Positions 45,386 through 57,186 of a stretch of DNA of 64,000 bases are shown piece by piece. The DNA is from Aurelia coerulea (taxonomy: Eukaryota; Cnidaria; Scyphozoa; Semaeostomeae; Ulmaridae), in the NCBI GenBank assembly GCA_039566865.1, contig CM076957.1, positions 9,557,896-9,621,895 on the forward strand, in the 5' to 3' direction. Below the pieces are notes generated by a model. It was given only the letters and a program-made list of their open reading frames with translations, ran no database searches and had not been told where the DNA came from. Each line of letters begins with the position of its first letter. The first letter of the stretch is position 1. Position numbers and translations under genes: made by a program.

Positions 45386-46795
45386 ATCCGCTGACCGTCA
45401 GCCATTCTTTGTCACACTGATCGCCAAAATCTCCAAACATCTTTGCAACCGAGGAGGATATAAACGATCTTTGACTACCAGAATCAAATAATACTCTGCA
45501 GCGCACCTTTTTGTCACTGCCACCCAATCGTATGTAGGCCTGTGCTGTCTGCATCGCTATGCTTCGTCCATCTTTTACATGTAATCCAGGCCCAATATCA
45601 TTACTCTCTTTCTCGCAGGTAGAAACATGGTGTCTCTCTGAGCATTTTGAACATTTTTCATTTGATCTGCAGTCTCTTGCTCTGTGGTTTCTCTTTAGGC
45701 ATACATAGCACCTGCCATATTTCTTTATCAATTCCCTTCTCTTCTTTATATCTGTAACCTTGTTGCAATTTTCACTCAAATGCCCATCACCATAACAGAA
45801 GACACATTTTTTACCTTCATGTCTAATACCAATGAGCTGGCTGTTGAGGGAGGGTTTCTTTAGGAATCTCTCTGCCCCCCTGTATTTCCATATTTGGGGT
45901 AAAACTTGGTTTGCTTGCCTCTCTTATGCTTATCTCTTTTGATAAAACTTCAAGCAATTCATCCTTATTCCATTGTCCAACCTTCTGAGAGAGAACAGAC
46001 ACTCTTATATTCTCTGGCAACTTACTTTCAATCATGGGTACAAAAACATCTGCATATTTTTCCTGACTTGTTCCCAGTGCTTGAAGGACTCTATGATGAA
46101 AATCTACATCATCATAAAGTTTCCTGACTCGTGTGATGTTTTTATCACTGTAAATTGGCTGCAATTTTGTCAATTCATCATAATGAACATGGCCTATCTC
46201 ATCTTTCTTTCCAAATCTATCTTTCAGCATTTGAAGTGCAACCTTATAGTTTGATTCAGTCAGCCTAAAGCCTGCAACTACACGCTGTGCATTCCCCTCT
46301 AAGGAATTTCTCAGATATTCAAATTTATCTCTATCACTTAATTCTGGATTGCTGTCAATAGTGCCTTCAAAAGAGTCCCAAAATTCTAACCATCCTTTTT
46401 GGGTCACCATCAAATTTCCGAAGGGAAAGCTTTCTTAGTTTTGGTCTTACAACCCTATCTTCTTTGCGTCCCATAGACCCCTCTGAACCAGTGCTTGTTT
46501 TGTCAAAGAGCACCTCATCTAACAAAAGCAATGCTCTGTAAAATTCTGAGTTGATTTCTTTTGTTTCTTGTATTTCTTTCAAAATGTCTCCATTTTTTTC
46601 GCAAACATCTCCTTCAATGATTTCATCAAATTTACTTATGGCTGAGAGTGTCTCAAATAATTCTATTCGTTTCATGTCTAATTTCTTTGGGAATAACTCC
46701 TTCCTATGTGCGATTAAAGCGGGTATTTCCGCTGCTAATCTGTCTGCAATTTTACGATGAGCCACTCTGAGTTTTTGTGCTTTCTTGGCATCCAT
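45360..46795 (-). pseudogene. BEL/Pao gag and protease
   Basis: Starts MDAKKAQKLRVAHRKIADRL at 46795 just after the primer-binding region. Frameshift near 46390 leads to WLEFWDSFEGTIDSNPELSD (DUF1759-like gag core). Frameshift near 45830 leads to KCVFCYGDGHLSENC and a run of zinc knuckles (CYVCLKRNHRARDC, CSKCSERHHVSTC), then the aspartic protease motif LFDSGSQRSFIS. Gag packages element RNA; the protease would cut the polyprotein. Confidence 0.8.
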
Positions 46796-46831
46796 TATTT
46801 CTCAATAAAATCTAAACAACTTCACAAACAA

Positions 46832-46850
46832 TCCTGGTCTCGGCACCAAA
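46832..46850 (-). other. BEL/Pao primer-binding site
   Basis: Minus strand reads TTTGGTGCCGAGACCAGGA immediately after the LTR end, a PBS form common in BEL/Pao elements. The tRNA species was not determined. Confidence 0.65.
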
Positions 46851-46852
46851 AA

Positions 46853-47222
46853 TGTCGGGGAACTAGGCTATCAATATTCCTTGCCTACGCCATCAACCCC
46901 CGCCCAAGTTCTTTTATTGCCTTGAAAAGCTGCTTAAACTTCCTATCAATTTTTGGCCTACACAAAAAAACAACACAAAGCAACCAACCCAAAATCGCGA
47001 TAAACATAACTTAAACAGCGAATACAAAAAACCCAGCAAAAACCGAATCCGATCTAAAATTAAAAAGTTATACCGTCTATCTTTACTTTCAAGTCTGTCT
47101 CTATCTTTCACGATCACGATCAAAAATTTTCTTCTCACCTTGGCACGCGTCCAAGACCTGCTCAACCTCAGTCAATTGAATTGAATTATTGTTAGTCCCT
47201 CGCAGGGGTCGGAGATCCAACA
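46853..47222 (-). repeat. BEL/Pao 5' LTR (370 bp)
   Basis: Minus strand begins TGTTGGATCTCCGACC and ends CCCCGACA, directly followed by the primer-binding site. A TATAACTTTTTAA-like promoter word lies near 47060. A full second LTR was not found in the window. Confidence 0.68.
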
Positions 47223-47296
47223 GGAGAGAACCAAAATCTATATACAGTTAAAGCTAAATTATCTAAGGCAACAACAGTAAAACACAATTTGAGCTA

Positions 47297-47764
47297 CAGT
47301 AAAACCCGCGTATAAGAACCTACAATTTTTCAAGTCAGTCTGACTAGGTTCTTATGTTTTGGGTATTTAATTGGAAATGAGGCTGTTAAGGTTCTTAGAT
47401 TGGTTCTTATTTCATTCAGAGCTTTCAGGAATTCATTTTCTTCTGATTCAAACTCCAGGCCTATTGTTTACTGTCAGCTCACATCACTTGAGTTTATGGG
47501 GTCTTATCCACAACAGAAATTAGTGGAAGAATCATTAATTTTTACAAAATATAAAGAAAAACTGTCACAAGCTTCTCACCGGATAATGTAAAATTTCCGA
47601 TTCTTCCACAAACTTCTGTTGTAAATAAGACCCAATGTTCTCTAAAAATAAGAACCTATTTTAAATTTCAGGCAGAATGGGTTCTTATACAATGGGGGTC
47701 TAATTGCAAAATTTCAGCCTGCAGGTTCTTAATTCACTAGGTTCTTATACGCGGGCTTTTACTG
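47297..47764. mobile_element. 468-bp pogo/Tigger-like MITE, TA duplication
   Basis: Termini CAGTAAAACCCGCGTATAAG (left) and its mirror CTTATACGCGGGCTTTTACTG (right) with TA on both sides (47295-47296, 47765-47766). The interior also folds: GGTCTTATCCACAACAGAA near 47502 mirrors TTCTGTTGTAAATAAGACC near 47614. No ORF. The CAGTAAAAC start is typical of pogo/Tigger ends. Confidence 0.8.
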
Positions 47765-47779
47765 TAATGAGTTGTTGTG

Positions 47780-48237
47780 CAAGCTCACAATCATCCTTCT
47801 TGTCATGCCACACACACCACAATGAAAGAAGCTGAGTCTCCTTGTAACCCTAAAAATGAAAATTTTGATAAGAATCATTAAAGAATTTGTGTGAAACAGA
47901 GAAGAACTCGAGAACCTGAAAGATATCAATCAAATTAGGTTGCTTGATGAAATTTAGAGTAACTAAATCGCAGAAAAAATGAAAATAATTATCTGCTTAC
48001 CAAAGGAATCAGATTTGCTCGAAGCGATTTCCCAACGGTTTGGCTATTCAGCTTTTTGCACGGCAGTCTTGCTAGGACAGAAACACTCGATACAGCATCC
48101 TGTCTCTCTGAGAACGTCAAGTGAATGGGACAACTTGAACCGACAGCGCTCCCATCATAAGTGAACAAAGTGCCTTGCGAACATATAGTTCTAAGGTATT
48201 CATGCACCATCAATTTCACAAGAACAAAGCAATCCAA
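47780..48237 (-). other. Exon-like minus-strand ORFs, unidentified
   Basis: 48237-47999 encodes FTYDGSAVGSSCPIHLTFSE and RLPCKKLNSQTVGKSLRANL up to a splice-donor-like CTTTG|GTAAGCAG near 48000. A second open block (about 47852-47768) begins after TTTTTAG and reads GYKETQLLSLWCVWHDKKDD. Neither matches a transposon protein I know. They may be exons of a host gene interrupted downstream by the pogo-like MITE, or chance. Confidence 0.3.
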
Positions 48238-48289
48238 TTAAACATCCTGAAATTCCAACTAAGGTAAAGAAAGGAACAATTTTTTTCGC

Positions 48290-48670
48290 CTATGGTTCAT
48301 ATCACCTGGGGTTTGTTTCCCCCTTTAACCACGGGGTAATGTTTCCCCTCATCACATCACCTGGGGTTTATTTCCCCTCTGTAAAACCTGGGGTGATATC
48401 ACGGGGGGGGGGTTTCTTCCATAGTAAACTTACCTGGGGATGTGCCGCGAGCAAGGGTATACTTTTTCGGACTTCTAGTCTAGCCAAGGGTATACATTTT
48501 TGCAATTTTGACCTAGCAACGGTCTAGCCAAGGGTATCATTTTTGACAGTATTGGTCTAGCGAACCGACATAATATCATATTTGGTAGAAATTTAACAAA
48601 TTGGTCCAGGAAAGGGTCAAAATTGGTCCAGCCAAGGGTACCATTTTCGAAAAATTGGGCCAGAGAATGG
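48290..48670 (+). repeat. Short-unit repeats: CACCTGGGG words, then a ~40-bp minisatellite
   Basis: 48300-48430 repeats ATCACCTGGGGTTTATTTCCC-like words. 48440-48670 repeats GGTCTAGCCAAGGGTATCAT-like units about six to seven times with drift. Non-coding. Confidence 0.65.
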
Positions 48671-48746
48671 TCAAATTGCTGACCATCAAATTACTGATAA
48701 TGCAGTGGCTTTAACTACACTAGCAAACATTTTTCACTCATTTATT

Positions 48747-48870
48747 AAGGTGTTGTGGCGCAGTGGTGTAATCCTCTGACTTTGCAGCCAGAGCAGTCAG
48801 GCGGAGTGGGTTCGATACCCGGTAGGACCCCACCACTTGAGCGTCATGACAAAGGGTCGCGTACTCGATT
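48747..48870 (+). mobile_element. tRNA-derived SINE, copy 2
   Basis: GGTGTTGTGGCGCAGTGGTG, CTCTGACTTTGCAGCCAGAG and an intact B box GGGTTCGATACCC, then GACCCCACCACTTGAGCGTC. Same family and orientation as 31230-31370. Confidence 0.78.
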
Positions 48871-50567
48871 TGGTCTGCTCTATTTCTGCGATCCCAGCGC
48901 TTGGCGCTGAAAAGTGCAACTTCACCTTCACTCATCATGCTCCGTAAATAGCTCATATCAATAAGTTTACCTTTGCTACGTTTCCAAACCTTCAATGTGA
49001 TTACCTCATTTGAGAGAGATATCGAATGTAACACCAAGAGTCCTGGTCTCAGCAACGCAAGGCAAGGCAAGGTTGCACCTTTTGTTTGCATTTCCTTGTG
49101 AGTATCAGGGATTTTGCACAGCATAGCTGGCGTGCGAATCAGCACATACCTGAATTTCGTTGAATTTACTTCTAATTTATTTATATCATCCCGGTATCAA
49201 AACAATTAAGGCCGCTACATCGCAAACGGATAAATTTCGATTTTAACATGTCTACCCCTAGAACGTGATAGATCAAATAGATGCAATCGATCCAAACAAA
49301 TCAAACAGTGGAAATGTAACCTTGAAAATAATAAAAAATAGTAAAGACCTTTTTGTCCCGTACTTTCTGTACGAAGCAAAAGTTAAAGGGAATAAACTTG
49401 GCTATATCAAGTGGCCACTGTGAACGGGGCGCCTATTTTTCTTCAGCTACACAATAAAGTGGCATGTTTAAAAGTTGTTAAATACAATAGGGTATATTTT
49501 CAACTTGGCCCTGGCCAGATTTTAACCATGTTGATTCCCTTTAATTTGATATCATTTATTAAGCCTCCATTATTTATAAGGTTTACGATGTCTTATCAAA
49601 CTAATGGCAAAGTATGGTATTTTTTACTGTTATTCATAAGTCTTCCTCTGGTAGCAATTTATTTGTTATTATTGGTAGATGATTTGTTTGTGATATTAAT
49701 GAATACAGTGAAATTTCAAATGCATTAGGAAAACAAGTTTTGCTGAATTTTAAGCGACGCATGTTTTCATGTGCCCATCTGATTGTACTTGTCAACTTTT
49801 GTCATGGGGATACAGATGTCTTTTTAGGAACATGTGATGTCTCATGCCCCATATTTATAGCAGGCTGCAGTAAACTATTTTGTAATATTTATTCAATTCA
49901 AATTCATTTGCATTACTTTCTTTTGAACTTAGGGCTACTTTTTGAGGCCTACAGTTGTTGTTGGTCTGGATGATGATGCAAGATGTATGCAAGAGGAAGT
50001 GTTTGGTAAGTAAACCCCTTTCCATTCACAAGCACCTTCTTTCTTAGACTCAAACCTGCAATCCTTTGCATCACAATATCAGACATTGCTTTGCTGTCAC
50101 TTGTAAAGGAACAGTTATAGATACTGTTTTGTGTGCATGCGTCGGCCACCACACGCAGGGTTTACTTTGGCAGATCAAAATATTGAGGCCGATAGCCTCT
50201 TGAAGGTCACTGCGACACAAAATTGAAGCTTGATCCCATATTTTTCCAGAATAGCTCACCTGGTTTAGAATGCTACTTGGATCTTGGAAAAAACTTTCAG
50301 CGATAATGGTGATGAAGCTGTGGCTAGTTTTTGATTTATTTACCAAGCAATAAATCTTTCAATTTGCTCGATTTGCTGGTCATCACTGCGATATTTATTC
50401 CAATGCTTTGAATCATTTCTATATGCTTTGTAATGTTGAGCTTTCGTCCAAGTAATTTCCAAGTTCCAACCTGTGCTAGAAGCCATTTGCCAAATCCCAT
50501 AGGCTGATTACCACGGTAAAGAAATCGACTAAACTCCATTGATCACTGTTCTTGGCAACTTTCTGTT
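48871..50567. other. Unassigned region with weak minus-strand exon candidates
   Basis: ORFs at 49145-48890 (TKGATLPCLALLRPGLLVLH), 50152-49949 and 50539-50336 (NQPMGFGKWLLAQVGTWKLL) are not transposon-like and not recognised. A CAG|GTATGT donor-like word lies at about 49145-49152. Plus-strand 49411-49973 has hydrophobic but unsupported ORFs. The coding status is unresolved. Confidence 0.25.
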
Positions 50568-50735
50568 GGTCTGCCTGTCTGTCTAGCTGCCTGTCTAACT
50601 ACCTACCTACCTAACTACCTACCTACCTACCTACCTACCTATCTATACCTACCTACCTACCTCCCTACCTTCCTATCTACCTGTCTACCTTCTTACCTAC
50701 CTACCTACCTACCCACCTACCTACCTACCTACCTA
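50568..50735 (+). repeat. (CTAC)n / (CTGT)n microsatellite
   Basis: About 170 bp of imperfect CTAC repeats with CTGTCTGT words at the start. It abuts the MITE at 50736. A shorter tract of the same kind follows the second MITE copy at 57460-57500. Confidence 0.9.
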
Positions 50736-51001
50736 CAATGCCTGCCAAAAGTCCTTGGAACACTTAGGCCATTTCTTGACAATCCGCAGTTCTAACCATA
50801 GCGATTAGGCTTAAACACCCCCTCACCCCCAAAACAATGTTGATTTGCAAGGTTATTGTCCTAGCATTCCATCAGAGTCGCGAATCGTCCTGCCATCCCC
50901 ATTTTGTCATCACAGAACAACATTGTTCTGAGTGGGAGAGGGTGAAATCGCAAAAAAATGCAAAAATAGCAAAGGTGCTCCAAGACTTTTGGCAGGCATT
51001 G
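50736..51001 (+). mobile_element. ~266-bp MITE, copy 1
   Basis: Ends CAATGCCTGCCAAAAGTC and its mirror GACTTTTGGCAGGCATTG; no ORF of note. Nearly identical to 57187-57459. Left flank is the (CTAC)n tract. The right flank (TCTGAATTTTAT...) matches the inverted left flank of copy 2. Confidence 0.78.
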
Positions 51002-51367
51002 TCTGAATTTTATTTCGATAATGGCGTCGTACAGGAAAACAAAATTCACGCACCTAGGGGTTTTCGATGGTCCTGATTTCATTTTTGACCATCAAAAAGC
51101 CATATTTTATGTTGATGATGTCATAATTGGCAATGAAACCTATTGTAAGCGACTAATTGGCACTGCCGCACAACTTTTCAGTTTCAGTTTCAGTTTCATA
51201 TAATTTAAATTCCACTACATACAATTTATAGTCCTAAATATACAAACGAATAACTAAACTACAAAGATAATATTACAGAAAATTAATACAATGATACAGA
51301 AAATTAATACAATATGCAAATACAAAGAGGAGCTAAATAAATTGTATGCAGAGAATTACTTAAAGGA

Positions 51368-51408
51368 GGAGCTCTCTCAATAGGTAAACTAATCGAGGAG
51401 AGAGCCCC
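51368..51408 (-). other. 3'UTR hairpin of the LINE
   Basis: GGAGCTCTCTC (51368-51378) pairs with GAGAGAGCCCC (51398-51408), loop 19 nt. The same hairpin is at 61709-61749 and 32819-32857, where substitutions keep pairing through G-U pairs. Confidence 0.7.
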
Positions 51409-51524
51409 CCCCCCCCCCCCTATCCTAAGATGTTATAAGATGAATTTAGATGACTTTAAACAATTGTGCATTTTCTATTATTGTAGATTAATAGAAATTG
51501 TGGCATTATTAAAATAGCTTAGAT

Positions 51525-54500
51525 TCATCGGTTGACTTTGTTCAATAAGAAAACTTTCATTTTTGTTTTGAAAGATATTCTTGATGGAGCATTTCGGAGT
51601 TCCACAGGTAATGTATTCCAAAGTTTAGCACCAAGATAACGAATCGACTTCAGACCATATTGAAGACTGTTTTTTCGGGACATATAAAAATCACCTTGAC
51701 TGGCCTGTCTTGTGGAATACTGATGAACAGATGAATTGAATAGGAAAAAGTCATGAAAGCAACCAGGTGAAGTTTTATTAACAGAATCAAAAACAAAAGT
51801 TAAGAGTCGGAGTTCAAAAATCTCAGAAAGTTTCAGAAGCTTAAAATCATTGAAGATTGGAAGAGAGGGAGACATGCGAGGCTGAAACGATATAGCTCTG
51901 ACTGCTTTTTTCTGTAATTTGAAAATTGGATCAATGTATGATGCATATGTTTGACCCCAAACAATAAGACCATATTGTAAGAAGGACACAAACAAAGCAT
52001 TGTACAAGCAGAGTAACACATCTAATGGAAGTAAGTTCCTAATTTTGAAAAACATTCCACATGTTCTAGCTAATTTTTTAGAGAGTTCACTGAGATGGTA
52101 TTTCCAGCTTAGATGCTCATCCAGGAGGAGACCTAAGAACTTAACAAACTTAACTCTTTTGATATGTTTCTTCCCTATTTTGATAGTTAAATCTGAAGGA
52201 ACATTGACAGACGAAGAATGAAAGATAATATAGTTTGTCTTATCAATATTTAAAGATAATTTATTAGCATCAAGCCATTTCTTTACTGATCTCAGCTCTC
52301 TGTTAACAATTTTAATCAAATTAGATAAATCTTTGGATTCATAGTAAATATTTGTATCATCAGCAAAGAGATAAAAATGAAGTTTCTTAGAAGCATTTGG
52401 TAGATCATTTATGTATATGAGGAAAAGTAATGGACCCAGTACAGAACCTTGTGGTACACCACAAGTAACTGAAAGCAAGTTAGAATTACTTCCATTAACA
52501 GAAACATATTGCTTTCTATCAGATAGATATGATCTAAACCACTCAAGGGCACATCCACGAACACCATAATGTTCCAGTTTTGAAAGCAAAATTCTATGAT
52601 TAACTGTATCAAAAGCCTTTTGTAAATCAATGAAAATACCACAACCAAATCTTTTATTATCAAGTGTATTTCTTACAGCTTCTGTCAAACTCACAAGAGC
52701 ATGATCAATTGAGTGGTTTTCTTGAAACCCAAATTGTAAAGAGTAACGAACTTTATGTATTTCAAGGAATCTATAAAGTCGTCTGTACATTAGCTTCTCG
52801 AATATCTTGCTGAAAATAGGTAAGAGAGAAATTGGCCTATAGTTTGATGGTAGCTCAGGATTTCCTTTTTTGAAAAGAGAAATCACCTTGGCAATTTTAA
52901 GTTTATCAGGGAAAATACCAGACTGGAAGGACTGATTCACAAGAAGAGCAAGAAGGGGGGAAACAGAGTATCCAATAATTTTAAGTAATTTTATAGGTAT
53001 ACTGTTAGGACCTACAGATTTGGAAGGATTTAAAATGCTAATTAGGTCATTAACTTCTATCAAGGTAACTGGAGAAAGGAAAAGTGAATTGCAAGTTCTA
53101 TTAGATAGATAGTCAAGAGAAGACTTTGGAGTCTTTGGGATTGTCTTTGTTATGTCATCAGTAACATTGACATAAAAATCATTAAAGATATTTGACATTT
53201 TAGAAGGATCTGATGTTACATTTCCATCTTTGCCTTTGATTTTATTAATTGAAGAAGAAGCGGAAGACTTATGAGAAATGATTGTCTTGATACCTGACCA
53301 CAATTTTTTCATATTTTGACTATTGGTAGAAAAGTAATTATGAAAGTACCTTGCTTTACTTTCTTTTAATTCATTGGACACACGGTTTCTAAACTTCTTA
53401 TATAATTTGAGGTTATCAGGAGTCTGCTGTTTCTTTAGTTTCTGCAAAATTCTGTCACGGATTCTCATCATCTTCAATATTCTATTATTTATCCATGGTC
53501 TATCTTTGAGTTTCATTTCCTTTCTACTCCGCTTTCTGATTGGAGCATGCTTATTTGTTAAAGTATTAAGATCTTTCTAAAATTTGTCAAATTTATTGTT
53601 CACATCCAAGTCACTGTTTTCTAAATAAGTAAAGTCAATCTGATTGAAGTCATCAAGAAATTTCTCTTCTTTAAATTTGGAATAATCATATTTGAGTGAT
53701 TCAGATTTGCTATGACTAACATTAGTATTTTTCAAAATCAAGAACTGGGGAAAATGGTCAGTAATTTGCATTACAATGTTGCCACTTGTTATATTAGCAT
53801 TGGTAGCATTAGTGTATATGTTATCAATAATTGATGCTCTATGTTCAGAAACTCTAGTTGGATGATGAATGCAAGGAAGAAGACTGTGAGAGAAAAAGTT
53901 GTCGACAAATTCACTTGTTGGTGTATGGGAAGCATAATCTAAAAGATTGATATTGAAATCACCCATTATAAACAGTAGCTTGTTTGTAGATATTTTAGAG
54001 AAGATTTTGAAAATGAGACGTAAGGTTATCAATAGCTGAGCTAGGATGCCTGTAAACACAACAAATTAAGAAATTTTTGTCATTTTTGTTTTCAATTTCA
54101 ACCCATACAGTTTCAAAATCATCTGTGCAAGAATCTAAGTCACTTCTTGGACTGGAAATAAGAGAATCTTTAATGTACAAACCAACACCACCATTCTGAG
54201 AGAATGATTGAGTCTTAAAAAAGGTATATCCAGGAATATCCACATTTGTAGATAGCGGATGGTCAGTGGAATGCCATATTTCAGACACTCCAATCACATC
54301 AAGATTCAAATTAGTGTGGGCAGACAAAGAAACTAATTCATCATGGTGAAGGGATAGGCTTCTTATATTTGTGTGAATGATCGAGAAATCTTTAGAGGAT
54401 AATTGTAAAGTAGAGAGTTCAGGTAAAGTGAAGTAGCGAGAAACAATATTTTGAGGCATATGTTCATCAATATCATAATCACTAAGATTGGGCAAGTCCA

Positions 54501-54770
54501 TAAGGTTAGAAGTAATTTCGAATGCGGGTGCAGAGTCAATGAATGAGGGTAGGTCAAAATCAGGAAGTCCTAAAAATTCTTCATTTGCTAGTGAGCCAAA
54601 TGGAAACATATCCATGGTACATTGTTTACAAAACCAAGAGACATCATCAGGTTCTTTTTCAAGTTCTTTATACTCTGAAGCAGAGGTACCATTGCATTTC
54701 ATGTGGACATAAAGATTGCAGTTATTACAAAAAAATGCCTTTTGGTTGCCAAGTATGCTTTATGAACTGT
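51525..54770 (-). pseudogene. LINE ORF2: PHD-like finger, endonuclease, reverse transcriptase
   Basis: The N-terminal CNNCNLYVHMKCN..WFCKQC (about 54745-54620) is a PHD-type Cys/His finger. The endonuclease follows: FSIIHTNIRSL, VIGVSEIWHS, GGVGLYIKDSL, CVYRHPSS, then after a frameshift near 54010 FIMGDFNINLLDY and ITDHFPQF. An in-frame TAG near 53578 precedes the 663-aa RT ORF (53516-51525) with [59 protein letters not shown] and LFADDTNIYYES (FADD). Only one frameshift and one nonsense codon break it. PHD fingers are reported in CR1-like LINEs, usually in ORF1. Confidence 0.82.
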
Positions 54771-54885
54771 TGAAAGATTGAACAAAAAAGCTTAGAATAA
54801 TTGGCCTCAGCTGAAAAACATGTTTTGATAACAATACGCAAATGTATGTAAGACACAACATACTTGATATTTCATGACAATCAAG

Positions 54886-55245
54886 TTAGGTATCAAAAGA
54901 TACCTCATGTTCACTCTCACTTCTGGTGGTCTGGTTGACATCTGGTGGTCTAGTTGGATTGAATGGCTTCTTGTCTTTGATAATCAGCTTGTCAAGCACA
55001 AAGAATGCAACTTTACCCTGTCGTCTTGCCTCTAAGAGCATTGGTACTTGATCTTGCCTCTTTTGGAGTGTGCGACTTGACAAATCTGCCAAAAATCTCA
55101 CACCCTCTGGCTTGATTTCCCTGGCCTTCTTGAAAACAACCTCTTTTCCTTTCCACTTTGAAAATTTTGCCACTATTGGGCGAGGCTCTTCTGGTTGGCC
55201 TGACCTATTATTGCTCCTTCTTGTACGACTGTTAACACGATGACA
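54886..55245 (-). pseudogene. LINE ORF1 C-terminal part
   Basis: Encodes IVAKFSKWKGKEVVFKKARE and TLQKRQDQVPMLLEARRQGK, the L1-ORF1p-like RNA-binding C-terminal domain, ending with stop at 54886 about 115 bp before the first ORF2 finger. The upstream RRM and coiled coil are missing. Confidence 0.7.
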
Positions 55246-57186
55246 CCTCTCTATTTAAGTCACTGCCATAACGCGCCTTTAATTTGATCCCAACGGACCT
55301 AGCCACGTGTGGCATAGGCAGCATGCAATTTCTAATAAACTTCAGGATGCAACTTCTCATAAACACCAAAACCAACGCATTTGATGCGTAAACTTTCACT
55401 AACTGAACTTCTTTTTTAAAAACAAAATAATAATTAACAAGAAAATAACAAACAAAGTCAAACAATGTGTGTGTTAAGCTCCTTTGGCACAGCACCATAA
55501 AAGTCGACTGGCCGCCATGTTGACGACGGAGCAAAAAAAAAAAAGAAAAAAGGTCGCACAAGCACAACGAAAAACGAAAAAACGCAAGAAACTCGTGGCA
55601 GAAATGGAAAATAAATGTTTGTCAGGAACTTTTCACAATGCTAAATGTTGTGAGTTAAAGTGAATGACCTGAGATATATAGCGCTTGTCTATAAATAGGA
55701 CATAGAAAGACCTAATCCCTCTGTTGTTTCTTTAGCATTGCTTTCTTTCGCGATGTTGTGGATTATGAAATACAAAAGGCTATTTATAAATCTATGAGAT
55801 CTTATCTTTTAACTCAGGTTATTCACTTTAAGGACACCTATATCAACGATACATAAGTGGTGCAAGTTAGCATGCCAAACCAGACTCATTCTTCTGTACT
55901 GACTGCTCCGCAGAGGAAAGACCGCCCCATTTACACAAATGAAATCATGTCAGTTTACAATAACAGTCAACGAAAAGTTATTCCCATTTCCCCCCATACT
56001 ACAGAAAGTAAGAACAGATATTTTGTGCCCAGTCGGTGTACATCATTGACGTACTTCGAATTCATCAAAACTTGCACTGGCTTCTTTCACAATCGAGGGG
56101 TAACTTCGAATAATGTCCACACTTAACGATAAATGCAGAATGAAATTTGATATAGTCTAAATTCATCTTTTTAAAAAGTGTAAAGTGTTAGATTTTCTGC
56201 ACTTTCTCCATAACAATTGGTCCAGTCAATCCGAAAGTACGGAAATCTGTTACCTCGGCCATGGTACACCTTTCTAGTAAGTTAGGGCCAGTTTGCCAGA
56301 CATTGTGGCATGTTTTTCGAGCGATTTCAAACTGTGAACTGTGAGTGTTTTCTGTCCATTTCAAACATTTTGAGGCAGAGAAGCGCGTAGATTCTATCGC
56401 TATTGTTTTCACTTGACAACGTAACGTCTCTTATTGTCTACCTGCATTGTTTCATGCGCTTAAACTGAAAGACATTGGAAACAACTACTATCTCAACATA
56501 TAAATCGCTGCAAATTGCTTTATTGTTGTTGACAATGGCCTCCAACTGAACACAAAGGGTAACGGATAACCCCCTTGCAATTTCGATGCTCGATTTGATA
56601 TCAATCAATTTCGATCGCCTGACTTGCTCTGAAGGACAACACCGAAGGATACATTTGAGGGCACATCTCGCCATATGACTGTGATCTGTGTCTGTCGACA
56701 ATTTCGAGTTTTGCCATTGCAGGTAAATGTGCCAATAACAATTCCTAGCTGTACTAGAGTATTTCACAATGCCTATAACCACTAATGCTTGCAGAGGTGC
56801 AAATGAGTCGATGGAAGTAACGCCAGGAGCAGAAAAGGGAAACATGAAAGGTGGCAGCCTCGTTTCCATGTAGGATAAATTCACTTACTCTTTGGCCATG
56901 AAAAGATGTAAAATTCGGCTTTCTTATTGCAGATCGATCGGTAAACTAATAACCTATCATTATCATCCTATTCAAGTCTAAAGAGCTGGATACACTGACT
57001 ATTTGGTGGAATTCTGAGTGTGGTATCACAGTAAAATCCATGAAAATCTATACAATGTTCAATTATGACGTCACATGTATGAAATATGAACTTTTAATTA
57101 TGACCAATGAAATCAGCACCACCGAAAACCCCTAGATGCTCGAAACTGTTTTCTTTTAAGTCACCGTAATCAACATAAAATTCAGA
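55246..57186. other. Unassigned 1.9 kb
   Basis: No transposon domain recognised. 55500-55560 contains a minus-strand ATGGCGGCC start-like word near an A-rich run (55535-55552), which may be the LINE leader or flanking sequence. Minus-strand ORFs at 56884-56438 and 56412-56188 are unrecognised. 57050-57186 matches, inverted, the flank at 51002-51135. Confidence 0.35.

Larger units (their letters stand above)
40691..47222 (-). mobile_element. BEL/Pao LTR retrotransposon, degenerate, 3' LTR missing
   Basis: Minus-strand order: 5' LTR (47222-46853), primer-binding site, gag, protease, RT, RNase H, integrase. TGTT...GACA LTR ends and BEL-type coding blocks identify the family. The 3' end reaches a TGTTGGATC-like LTR start near 40777 but the rest is replaced by a LINE fragment. 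At least four frameshifts, two nonsense codons and a 752-bp MITE disrupt the polyprotein. Confidence 0.85.
51178..55245 (-). mobile_element. CR1-like LINE with PHD-like finger, 5'-truncated in ORF1
   Basis: About 4.1 kb on the minus strand: ORF1 C-terminus (55245-54886), ORF2 (54770-51525), 3'UTR with hairpin and a run of 16 C (51405-51420), and a (GAAACT)n tail at 51178-51198. Same family as 61931-64000 (-), with 3'UTR-only copies at 32811-33062 and 61701-61930. Confidence 0.82.

Noticed and set aside
48747..48830. A functional tRNA gene
   Set aside because: A and B boxes are present, but the cloverleaf arms do not close properly and a second copy with the same tail exists, so it is a SINE head.
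50568..50735. CRISPR-like array
   Set aside because: A simple (CTAC)n microsatellite without spacers, in an animal-type genome.
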